Positions 1 through 5,690 of a DNA stretch of 10,140 nt are shown piece by piece (the stretch's first letter is position 1; every line of letters starts with the position of its first letter). The notes below the pieces were generated by a model. That model saw only the letters and a program-made list of their open reading frames with translations. It ran no database searches and was not told the origin of the DNA. Location: positions 1-10,140 of the forward strand of contig CAKUTI010000044.1 in NCBI GenBank assembly GCA_934691925.1, written 5' to 3'. A program made the position numbers and the translations under genes. Origin of the DNA: an uncultured Treponema sp. Its GTDB lineage: Bacteria > Spirochaetota > Spirochaetia > Treponematales > Treponemataceae.

Positions 1-1107
1 GAAATAAAGTGGACCTGATGAAGATTCTGAACTTCGTTCAGAATTTCGTTCAAAATTGCTTTTAGAATTTTTCTCAGAGCATTTTTCGGAATCAGAATCG
101 CTTTCGGAAATCCGTTCTTTGTTGTGTTCGGAATTATTTTTTATAGAAGAACCTGAACTTTTTTCATCGTTGTCTGAAAAATCTGAACCACTTTGAAAAT
201 CAGGAAGAATATGCGCTCCGAATTCAGTTTTTTCATATTCTGGGAGCTCGGTTCTTGAAAGTCCGGCTTTAGCGAATTTCTTTTCTGAAAATTCATCGCT
301 CGCAGATTCCGTTTTTGGAAGCTCTATTTTATCGAGTTCTGTTTTTGAAAGCTCTTTTTTTTGAAGCTCGTTTTCCGAAAAATTGAAAGGAATAAATTTT
401 TTGTATTCAAGAGAAATTTTCGGCTCCAAAATTTCAACATCATCAAATTTTTTCAGAAGTTTTGAAATCACTTTGTCGTTTTCGTCGGGAGAAAGAGCGC
501 AGGTCGAGTAAACCATAAATCCGCCCGGAGCCAAAATCCGCCACGCAGACGACAAAAGCGCCCACTGAGACACGGAAAGAGTTTTTATTCTTGACGGAGA
601 CCATTCGCTTAAATATTTCGGGTCGGCAAGAACGTGGCGTTCAGAAGAGCAAGGTGCGTCGAGCAGAATTCTGTCAAACAAATTTTGAGATTCAAGGCAG
701 AGTTTTGCGCCGTCCTTGCAGGAAGTTTTCACACGCGAGCTGATTTCTTCAGAAAGGCAAGTCTGAACCGTTCTGTCGAGCCGTCTTTTTCTTTCTGGCG
801 AACGCTCGTTTGAAAAGAGAATTGCGTCATCGTCCATATTAGAAGCCAAGACAAGCGTTTTTCCGCCTGGAGCCGCGCACATATCAAGGATTTTTTTTGC
901 GCCTGACAAAGGAAGAGAAACCGCCGCGCGAACGGAAGCCGAGTCGAGAAAGTAAGATTCCGCTCCGCCCGCTTTCCATTCAACGTAGTCAGGACTTTTT
1001 GAAAATGCGGCCTTTATTTTTTGCCAGCGTTCGCCGAAAAGCCCCGCGTAATAAGATTCGAATCCTTCCGCTCCGCTAAGTTTTTTTGCCCTGTCTTTTT
1101 GCTTCAT
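1..1107 (-). CDS. RsmB/NSUN-family RNA (cytosine-5) methyltransferase, C-terminus cut by window edge
   Basis: Cytosolic SAM-dependent RNA m5C methyltransferase of the NOL1/NOP2/Sun family. The frame is open from ATG 1107 to base 1 (369 residues visible), with a GGGG Shine-Dalgarno at 1115-1118. Motif I DMCAAPGGKT (75-84) binds SAM. Motif IV DAPCSSERHV (150-159, Cys153) and motif VI YSTCALSPDEN (200-210, Cys203) hold the two family cysteines: in known members the TC cysteine is the nucleophile and the PC cysteine releases product. The 'ERHV' after PC resembles NSUN4 (DRHSL) more than RsmB (SGxG). After residue 244 the protein becomes low-complexity: near-perfect pentapeptides ELQKK, ELSKT, ELDKI, ELPKT (247-266), then ILPD (300-303), a Ser/Glu/Asn-rich stretch, and finally GPLYF at the edge. 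ILPD and GPLYF look like adjacent conserved elements split by an insert. The target, rRNA or tRNA, cannot be told from sequence. Confidence 0.9.
   Translation of the reverse strand, partial: MKQKDRAKKLSGAEGFESYYAGLFGERWQKIKAAFSKSPDYVEWKAGGAESYFLDSASVRAAVSLPLSGAKKILDMCAAPGGKTLVLASNMDDDAILFSNERSPERKRRLDRTVQTCLSEEISSRVKTSCKDGAKLCLESQNLFDRILLDAPCSSERHVLADPKYLSEWSPSRIKTLSVSQWALLSSAWRILAPGGFMVYSTCALSPDENDKVISKLLKKFDDVEILEPKISLEYKKFIPFNFSENELQKKELSKTELDKIELPKTESASDEFSEKKFAKAGLSRTELPEYEKTEFGAHILPDFQSGSDFSDNDEKSSGSSIKNNSEHNKERISESDSDSEKCSEKNSKSNFERNSERSSESSSGPLYF
310..369 (-). repeat. 15-base imperfect tandem repeat encoding ELxKx pentapeptides
   Basis: Four in-frame 15-base units inside the methyltransferase gene encode ELQKK, ELSKT, ELDKI and ELPKT, followed by a partial ES. 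The unit keeps the pattern GA(G/A)CT then an A-rich half. One unit contains an A8 run on the coding strand (355-362), a potential slippage site. The repeat lies after the catalytic motifs, so it probably encodes a charged, flexible loop. Confidence 0.8.
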
Positions 1108-1263
1108 TTTATTTCCCCGATTTTCTGATTTTAGATGATTTTTTCGTTTCTGCTTGAACCAATTGCAAAATCAAAATGATTTTTTGCCGTTGTTTCGTCC
1201 GCAGCCGCAAGATTTTCTATTTTTCAAGATTTTTTATCGAAAAATTTTCCACCGAACGCTTTT

Positions 1264-2733
1264 TCATTTTTCGCTTTTCAAAGAATTTTGCCCTTCAACA
1301 AAAAATTTGTCGAATAAATCTAAGTCAAATTCTGGATAATTCTTGTTCACAGAAACTCTAAAAGAGAAATTTTCATCATTTTCTGTCTCTGATTTTTTTG
1401 ATTTTTTTTCATCATCAGGATTTTCTTCTGCGAATTTTGTCTCTTCAAGCAAAAGAATTCCGCACTTGATTTTGAATTTCACAACGTCACAAACCGCATC
1501 GTCAATCTTTTTCGCAAACTCGGAATCTTCAAGAGATTTCTTGAAAAGAACAGAAGCGGCAGAGCCAAAACGCTTTTCAGAAAGCATAAGAGCGTCGATT
1601 CCAGCCTCAATCGCCTTTACAGACGCAATTTCAGGCGGAAATCCGTTCTCAGAAAGCGCGCCCATAAAAATGTCGTCGGAAATAATAAGCCCCGAAAAAC
1701 CAAGCCCGCCTCGCACAACATCGCTCACCCAAAATTTTGAAAGGCAGGACGGCACATCGCTTTCAGAATAAGACTCGTCGTCTGAAACAGAAACGCAAGC
1801 ATGGCTCATCAAGACAGCGGAAGAAAGCGGCAAAAGATTTTTAAACGGAGACAAATATTCGCTTTCAAGTTCCGCTTTTGTAATTCTGATTTTCGGAAGT
1901 CCTGTGTGAGGGTCTGTGCCAGAATTTCCCGGAAAATGCTTTAGCGAAGTCAGAATTCCGTTAGATTCATAAGAAGAAATCTCGTTTTTTCCATATGAAA
2001 GAACTTTTTCAGCGTCTCCGAACGTCCGCATTCCCAAAAATTCGCTGTTTGAAGCGTTTTCAGTCTCCACGACAGGCGCGAGGTTCAAGTTGATTCCAAG
2101 AAGCCTCATCTGCTTTGCCTGCGCAGTGTAAATTTTTGAAGCCTTGTCCGCGCTAAATCCGCTGGAAATTTTCTTCTGGCTTGGAAGCGCGCTCGTCAGA
2201 TTTCGCAAGCGGCTCACATCTCCGCCCTCCTGGTCAACCGCAATGTACGGCGGAACAAGATTATTTTGAACGTAAAAATCGTGGATTGACTTTATAAATT
2301 CATAAGTTTCAAGCGGGTCTTTTGAAATATTGTATGAAAAAAGCAGAACTCCGCCCGGCACAAGCGGCTTTTTTTGAGCCAAGCCAAAACTTGCCGGAAC
2401 ATTTTCCACGCTGTGAAAAGTTTTGTTTCCATCAACATTCACAAAAAAAAACTCGGAAAATTTTTCTTCAGGCGGAAGCAAAGCGACAAAATTCTTAATT
2501 GCAAGCGATTTCGCCTCCTCGATTTTCTGGCTTTTCAGCGCGATTTTTTCCTCATCTGAAAGTTTTTTTGAGCAGGAAAAAAGAAAAAACGACGAAAAAA
2601 TCAGGAAAAAAGAGAAAAGAAAAGTTTTTTCACTAAGATTTTTTAGTCTAGCTGTCAAAGACGTTGACGATTTTAACGGTTTTTCCGCAGGAATTTCATT
2701 CCGATTTCTTGTAAAATTTTTGATAGATTTCAT
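1264..2733 (-). CDS. nagZ: NagZ-like GH3 beta-N-acetylhexosaminidase, lipoprotein
   Basis: Glycoside hydrolase family 3 protein, 489 residues from ATG 2733; it should remove terminal GlcNAc from muropeptides or other N-acetylglucosaminides. A hydrophobic Phe-rich segment (about 38-51) ends in a lipobox, LFSC, with lipidation Cys54, so the enzyme is probably a periplasm-facing lipoprotein, like the lipoprotein form in Bacillus rather than cytosolic enterobacterial NagZ. Family signatures: AVDQEGGDVSRLRN (165-178); KHFPG (265-269) followed by TDPHTGLP with the general-acid-type His276; GLIISDD with the likely nucleophile Asp353. The tail (432-455) is Lys/Glu-rich. A TTG nine bases upstream (2742) is in frame; neither start has a clear Shine-Dalgarno, and about 35 residues before the hydrophobic stretch is long for a lipoprotein signal, so a later start is possible. 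It is followed after 156 bases by the methyltransferase. Confidence 0.87.
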   Translation of the reverse strand: MKSIKNFTRNRNEIPAEKPLKSSTSLTARLKNLSEKTFLFSFFLIFSSFFLFSCSKKLSDEEKIALKSQKIEEAKSLAIKNFVALLPPEEKFSEFFFVNVDGNKTFHSVENVPASFGLAQKKPLVPGGVLLFSYNISKDPLETYEFIKSIHDFYVQNNLVPPYIAVDQEGGDVSRLRNLTSALPSQKKISSGFSADKASKIYTAQAKQMRLLGINLNLAPVVETENASNSEFLGMRTFGDAEKVLSYGKNEISSYESNGILTSLKHFPGNSGTDPHTGLPKIRITKAELESEYLSPFKNLLPLSSAVLMSHACVSVSDDESYSESDVPSCLSKFWVSDVVRGGLGFSGLIISDDIFMGALSENGFPPEIASVKAIEAGIDALMLSEKRFGSAASVLFKKSLEDSEFAKKIDDAVCDVVKFKIKCGILLLEETKFAEENPDDEKKSKKSETENDENFSFRVSVNKNYPEFDLDLFDKFFVEGQNSLKSEK

Positions 2734-2818
2734 AAAACGCAAAAATTGTAATGAAATTCTGAGGATTTAGGAATATCAAACGCATTTCATAGCAAGTTTG
2801 GAACAATGAAAAACATAC

Positions 2819-2903
2819 GTCATTGCGAGCCGCAAATGCAAGCCATTCCGAATTTATTTCGGAATCTGCAAAGAAAACGGAGCATGACATTTTCTCCTCG
2901 CAA
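2819..2903. repeat. palindromic interspersed repeat in the divergent nagZ/SDR gap
   Basis: The gap between the divergent nagZ-like and dehydrogenase genes (2734-2936) holds nested inverted repeats. The core is ATTCCGAA (2845-2852) / TTCGGAAT (2858-2865), an 8-bp stem with a 5-base loop. Outer arms are TTGCGAG (2823-2829) with CTCGCAA (2897-2903), and GTCAT (2819-2823) with ATGAC (2884-2888). The same core arms recur at 7372-7412. The CGTCATT...CCGAA style resembles short palindromic elements common between genes in several phyla; that link is from memory, not a search. Nothing else clear lies in this gap apart from a possible -10 for the dehydrogenase. Confidence 0.7.
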
Positions 2904-2918
2904 ACTAAAAAAATCAAA

Positions 2919-2924
2919 TATGAT
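2919..2924 (+). promoter_or_regulatory. possible -10 element for the dehydrogenase gene
   Basis: TATGAT, in the context TATGATAAAAT, sits 12 bases before the ATG at 2937. No good -35 is seen at 16-18 bases. If used, transcription would start within about 6 bases of the ATG and give a nearly leaderless mRNA, which would fit the lack of a Shine-Dalgarno there. Weak evidence. Confidence 0.25.
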
Positions 2925-2936
2925 AAAATCAAAAGC

Positions 2937-3938
2937 ATGAGAAAAATTACGATTATTACGGGCGCAAGCTCCGGGCTGGGTGCGGAATTTGCAAGGCAGA
3001 TTTCAAAAAAATTCAAAAATCAGGACGAAAAACGCGAGATTTGGCTGATTGCGCGGAATGCAGAAAAACTTGAACGCGTAAAAAGCGAGATTTACGAAAC
3101 ACGTGAAGCAAACAAAAACGACGCGAATGAAAATCACAAAACTGATTCAGCCAGCGAAATCGCAGAATCTGCAGAAAATGAAAAAAATCTGAACAGCACA
3201 GGCAAAGAAATCGCTGAAAACGAAGGCGAAAAAAAACTAGGCAATGCCAAATTCGCAGGATCAGCAGAATCTACCGAATCAGCCAAAAACGCAGAAAATC
3301 TTGAAGTCAAGACGATTCCGATGAACATTTCTGGAAAAACCGGCGTTCTTGCGTTCGAGCTTTTCTTGGAAAAAGAAAAATCCGCCGGCGACTTTGAGAT
3401 TGAAAATCTTTTGAACAATGCTGGATTCGGAACTTACGGACCGTTCATCGAGACTCCAACCGAACGCGAAATGGAAATGGTCGAGCTTAACTGCACCGCG
3501 CTCACAGGAATCTGCGGCAAGGCGATTCCGTTCATGAAAGCCGGAAGCGGAATCATAAACGTTGCCTCGCTCGCCTCTTTTATGCCACTCGGAAATTTTG
3601 CGGTCTACGCGGCTACAAAGGCATATGTCTTAAGCTTCAGCATTGCCCTTGCGGCAGAACTAAAAGACAAAAAAATCAAGGTTACGGCTCTTTGCCCAGG
3701 CTCTGTAAGCACCGGCTTTGCGAACGTGGCTTCAAACGGCGCGAGAAAGGAAGTCCTGCACGGAAAAAGCCCCGAAAAAGTCGTGCGCCACTGCCTCGCC
3801 CGCTATGAAAAAAGAAAGCTGCTCGCTCTCTGGTCTCTAAAATGGAGATTCACAGCGTTCATGAGCAGATTTTTCGGAAGATACGCCTGCGCGCGCGCCA
3901 CATTTCTCTTCAACAAGCGGCCGTACAAAAAAGATTAG
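2937..3938 (+). CDS. short-chain dehydrogenase/reductase (SDR, DltE-like) with a 65-residue insert
   Basis: Classical-type SDR, 333 residues, probably an NAD(P)(H)-dependent cytosolic oxidoreductase; the substrate is unknown. The Rossmann cofactor motif TGASSGLG is at 8-15, then LIARN (37-41), NNAG (160-163), catalytic Ser211 in NVASLAS, and YAATK with Tyr224 and Lys228. CPGSVSTGF (253-261) is the usual post-catalytic loop. Between the third strand region (end of EIYETRE, 57) and VKTIPMNIS (124-132) lies a Glu/Ala/Asn/Lys/Ser-rich insert of about 65 residues absent from typical 250-270-residue relatives. Where most SDRs have D(L/V)S binding adenine, this one reads MNIS. The ATG at 2937 is chosen because the fold starts immediately after it; the open frame upstream only translates the palindromic repeat. 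It is the only plus-strand gene, divergent from nagZ and convergent with pncB. Confidence 0.88.
   Translation: MRKITIITGASSGLGAEFARQISKKFKNQDEKREIWLIARNAEKLERVKSEIYETREANKNDANENHKTDSASEIAESAENEKNLNSTGKEIAENEGEKKLGNAKFAGSAESTESAKNAENLEVKTIPMNISGKTGVLAFELFLEKEKSAGDFEIENLLNNAGFGTYGPFIETPTEREMEMVELNCTALTGICGKAIPFMKAGSGIINVASLASFMPLGNFAVYAATKAYVLSFSIALAAELKDKKIKVTALCPGSVSTGFANVASNGARKEVLHGKSPEKVVRHCLARYEKRKLLALWSLKWRFTAFMSRFFGRYACARATFLFNKRPYKKD
3108..3302 (+). other. low-complexity insert within the SDR coding region
   Basis: Codons 58-122 encode a Glu, Asn, Lys, Ala and Ser-rich stretch with loosely repeated words such as AESAEN, AENEGE, AGSAES and AKNAEN. It is uninterrupted in frame and sits between the cofactor-binding half and the next core strand. 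Codon usage is dominated by GAA, AAA, AAT and GCA, so the DNA is purine-rich. It is probably a disordered surface loop. Confidence 0.75.
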
Positions 3939-3939
3939 G

Positions 3940-3970
3940 GAACAGAGCGAACGAAAAAGCGTTCGAGTTC
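3940..3970. terminator. hairpin between convergent SDR and pncB, possible bidirectional terminator
   Basis: CGAACG (3948-3953) and CGTTCG (3960-3965) form a 6-bp stem with a 6-base loop, extended by GAAC (3940-3943) and GTTC (3967-3970). A T7 run follows on the plus side at 3981-3987, and on the minus side a T6 run appears about 14 bases beyond. Both runs are farther from the stem than usual. AGCATGACA after it (3971-3979) also occurs at 2881-2889, so this may be another interspersed palindrome serving as terminator. Confidence 0.45.
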
Positions 3971-4017
3971 AGCATGACAATTTTTTTGTTCGCATAACAA
4001 AACTTGTTCCAAAAACG

Positions 4018-4044
4018 CCGCGTCCGCTGATTTTCCGCGTCCGC
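4018..4044. repeat. CCGCGTCCGC direct repeat just after the pncB stop
   Basis: The 10-mer CCGCGTCCGC occurs at 4018-4027 and 4035-4044, separated by 7 bases. It begins 3 bases past the pncB stop codon. It is markedly GC-richer than its surroundings. It does not form an obvious hairpin with itself and no role is apparent. Confidence 0.6.
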
Positions 4045-4046
4045 TT

Positions 4047-5276
4047 TTACCGCAGAATCTCGTTCTCATGCTCGAGCCGCCATTTTATGCAGCGGTTGAG
4101 ATAGTCCACGTAGTCGGCGTTCTTGCACATTCCTTTTCCGGCTGTGTCAGAGATTTTCGCCACGTCCTGACCGTTGCATTTTGTGACTTTCATAACGATG
4201 TTCAAAGGCTCGTCGTCGGTGTCGTTTGCGATAAAAGTTCCGATTCCAAAAGCCACGTGCGCCTTGTCCTTGAAATACTTGTAGATTTTTGTGGCGCGCT
4301 CAAAGTCAAGGGAATCGCTGAAGAGAAGCGTTTTTGTATGCGGGTCGATTCCGAGAGACTTGTAATGATTTATCATCTTGTCTCCCCAGACAAAAGGGTC
4401 GCCTGAGTCGTGGCGGACTCCAGAATACAAAGTGGCATAAGTGAGCTGGAAGTCGCGCAGGAAGCAGTCGGTCGTGATTGTGTCAGTCAGGGCAGTTCCG
4501 TTCAAAACTCCGTATTCCTTTACCCAAGCGTCAAGCGCGAACCAGTTTGAATAAGCCGGATTGTGCTTGTGGTTTCCCTGGCCAGCGCACATAATCCACT
4601 CGTGAGCCATTGTTCCAACAGGTGTTACATTGTGTTTTTTTGCAAGATAGACGTTTGAAGTTCCCACAAAAGTTGACGACGCGAATTTGCTGGAATTTTC
4701 CTTTAGTTTCTGAACAGCCAAATCCTGAGCTTCCTCGGAAAGACGGCGGCGCAGCCCGAATTCGCTGAAAGGTCCGATTGAATACGAGCCGTCAATAAGC
4801 ATTTCGATTTTCTTGTCGAGCCGTCGCTTGAAAGACTCAAAAAGCTTGTCGTAGCTGTCAGCCATTCTAAAGTAAACCTCGTTCACAATCGCAAGGACTG
4901 GAATCTCGTACATTGAAGTGTTGAGCCAAGTTCCGCAGGCCTCAAGCGTAAGTCCTGAAGGTCCGTCGTTTGAAATCTTGAAGTCTTCAAAACGCGCGTG
5001 CCAAAGCCGAAGAAAATCCACGTAAGAGCCTTTTATCCATTTGATTTTGTCAAGATAAGAAAGCTCGTTCTCAGTGAAAGAAAGCTGGCAGTAAAGTTTA
5101 ATCTGCTCCTTTATCTCGTCAACCATTTCCGCAGTGAATTTCACATCCTGATTGCGGCACTTGAAGCTCCAGGTTGTCTTGTATTCTGAAAACTGATGAT
5201 AAATCGCCTGCCCCATCGAAAATTTGTAGGCATCTGTTGAAAGAAGGCTTGTAATAATCGGCTTGAATCTTGCCAT
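4047..5276 (-). CDS. pncB: nicotinate phosphoribosyltransferase PncB
   Basis: Cytosolic NAD salvage enzyme of the Preiss-Handler route: nicotinate plus PRPP, with ATP hydrolysis, gives nicotinate mononucleotide. It has 409 residues, close to the 400 or so of enterobacterial PncB, and appears complete. Seen: TDAYKFSM near the N-terminus (14-21); GTSN (205-208); GTMAHEW (221-227), whose His225 matches the phosphorylated histidine of the family; GVRHDSGDP (286-294), the phosphoribosyl-binding segment; FSDSLD (319-324) and GIGT (344-347). The start is set by the family N-terminus and a strong AGGAG five bases upstream (5282-5286). It has no low-complexity insert, unlike several neighbours. It is preceded by an unusual 200-base hairpin-rich leader that may control it. 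It is probably transcribed alone: 414 bases separate it from the upstream gene. Confidence 0.97.
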   Translation of the reverse strand: MARFKPIITSLLSTDAYKFSMGQAIYHQFSEYKTTWSFKCRNQDVKFTAEMVDEIKEQIKLYCQLSFTENELSYLDKIKWIKGSYVDFLRLWHARFEDFKISNDGPSGLTLEACGTWLNTSMYEIPVLAIVNEVYFRMADSYDKLFESFKRRLDKKIEMLIDGSYSIGPFSEFGLRRRLSEEAQDLAVQKLKENSSKFASSTFVGTSNVYLAKKHNVTPVGTMAHEWIMCAGQGNHKHNPAYSNWFALDAWVKEYGVLNGTALTDTITTDCFLRDFQLTYATLYSGVRHDSGDPFVWGDKMINHYKSLGIDPHTKTLLFSDSLDFERATKIYKYFKDKAHVAFGIGTFIANDTDDEPLNIVMKVTKCNGQDVAKISDTAGKGMCKNADYVDYLNRCIKWRLEHENEILR

Positions 5277-5278
5277 AT

Positions 5279-5331
5279 TTTCTCCTAAAAAAAGTCAATG
5301 AGAAAATTTCAATTTTCGATTTGACTTTTTA
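5279..5331 (-). repeat. leader repeat copy 1: hairpin, U-run and pncB Shine-Dalgarno
   Basis: This 53-base module matches 5434-5485 with one extra A and one A/G loop difference. The arms are AAAAAGTCAA (5289-5298) with TTGACTTTTT (5321-5330) and GAAAAT (5302-5307) with ATTTTC (5312-5317), separated by a symmetric 3x3 internal loop. On the minus strand the stem runs into T7 and then AGGAGA (5281-5286), which serves pncB. Confidence 0.85.
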
Positions 5332-5332
5332 C

Positions 5333-5360
5333 GCTGTTTCGCAACAGAGTGAGAAACAGC
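5333..5360. repeat. 8-bp inverted repeat within the pncB leader
   Basis: GCTGTTTC at 5333-5340 pairs perfectly with GAAACAGC at 5353-5360 over a 12-base loop. It occurs once, between the duplicated modules. Confidence 0.7.
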
Positions 5361-5370
5361 AGTTAATAAT

Positions 5371-5432
5371 AAAGTTTGCAACGCAAACTTTTAAATAAAA
5401 ACTTTGACGCTATTTTTGGCAAAGTTTTTATT
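5371..5432. repeat. two adjacent inverted repeats with shared arm sequence in the pncB leader
   Basis: The first is AAAGTTTGC (5371-5379) / GCAAACTTT (5383-5391), 9 bp with a 3-base loop. The second is AATAAAAACTTTG (5394-5406) / CAAAGTTTTTATT (5420-5432), 13 bp with a 13-base loop. Both contain AAAGTTT or AAACTTT, so arms of one can pair with arms of the other. This makes mutually exclusive structures possible. Confidence 0.75.
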
Positions 5433-5433
5433 A

Positions 5434-5485
5434 TTTCTCCTAAAAAAGTCAATGAGAAAATTTCGATTTTCGATTTGACTTTTTA
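5434..5485 (-). repeat. leader repeat copy 2: same hairpin/U-run/AGGAG module without a gene
   Basis: The second copy of the module lies 155 bases from the first. All arms are preserved (5443-5452/5475-5484 and 5456-5461/5466-5471). It also keeps a T6 run and AGGAGA on the minus strand (5436-5441), but no credible start codon follows at the right distance. It looks like a tandem duplication of the regulatory end of the leader. Confidence 0.85.
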
Positions 5486-5550
5486 AATGAAATTCTTTTC
5501 GGCGAAGAAAATATTTCCGCCAAAGAAAATAAAATTGCGCGTCCAAATTA

Positions 5551-5669
5551 AGATTTCAGAAATTAAGATTTCAGAAATTCAGATTTCAGAAATTCAGATT
5601 TCAGAAATTCAGATTTCAGAAATTCAGATTTCAGAAATTCAGATTTCAGAAAAATCAGATTTCAGATTG
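5551..5669. repeat. 15-base tandem repeat (VNTR-like), about seven copies
   Basis: The unit AGATTTCAGAAATTC starts at 5551, 5566, 5581, 5596, 5611, 5626 and 5641, followed by a partial copy to about 5669. Five central copies (5566-5640) are identical; the first differs in its last base and the seventh diverges after ten bases. Each unit contains the near-palindrome ATTTCAGAAAT. It lies between the end of the ttcA-like gene and the pncB leader. Identical copies imply recent slippage or homogenisation. Bases 5486-5550 contain nothing recognisable. Confidence 0.95.
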
Positions 5670-5690
5670 AACGCAATGAAAAAGATTTTA

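Larger units (their letters stand above)
5277..5485 (-). promoter_or_regulatory. hairpin-rich duplicated leader of pncB, candidate attenuator or riboregulator
   Basis: This non-coding leader holds five inverted repeats in series. Two outer ones (5289-5330 and 5443-5484) are copies of one 52-53-base module. Between them are GCTGTTTC/GAAACAGC (5333-5340, 5353-5360), AAAGTTTGC/GCAAACTTT (5371-5379, 5383-5391) and a perfect 13-bp stem (5394-5406, 5420-5432). In the pncB transcript the last module is a stem followed by a seven-U run, then AGGAG and the start codon. That arrangement fits termination or occlusion control of pncB. The AAACTTT and AAAGTTT arms of the two inner stems could also pair with each other, so alternative folds are possible. 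No known NAD riboswitch class or NiaR/NrtR operator was recognised, and no clear promoter was seen. Confidence 0.55.

Noticed and set aside
1108..1263. Small gene or RNA in the nagZ/methyltransferase gap
   Set aside because: Only AT-rich sequence with a small TTTT-flanked inverted repeat; overlapping plus-strand ORFs lack a ribosome binding site and extend into nagZ.
2823..2936. N-terminal extension of the dehydrogenase from TTG 2823
   Set aside because: The extra 38 residues are the translation of the palindromic repeat; the SDR fold begins directly at ATG 2937.
2696..3016. Minus-strand ORF of 106 codons spanning the nagZ/SDR gap
   Set aside because: It overlaps the starts of both well-supported genes and the palindromic repeat and resembles nothing known.
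4068..4406. Plus-strand ORF of 112 codons inside pncB
   Set aside because: It is antisense to the strongly conserved PncB C-terminal half, with no domain or ribosome binding site.
5279..5485. Integron attC sites, since treponemes can carry integrons
   Set aside because: No convincing RYYYAAC/GTTRRRY core pairs flank the stems, and there is no integrase or cassette-like gene order here.
5279..5485. A known NAD riboswitch (NAD-I or NAD-II)
   Set aside because: I could not match the conserved single-stranded motifs of these classes; the leader is dominated by simple AT-rich stems. A covariance-model search would settle it.
5551..5669. CRISPR array
   Set aside because: The 15-base units are contiguous with no spacers, and no cas gene is nearby.
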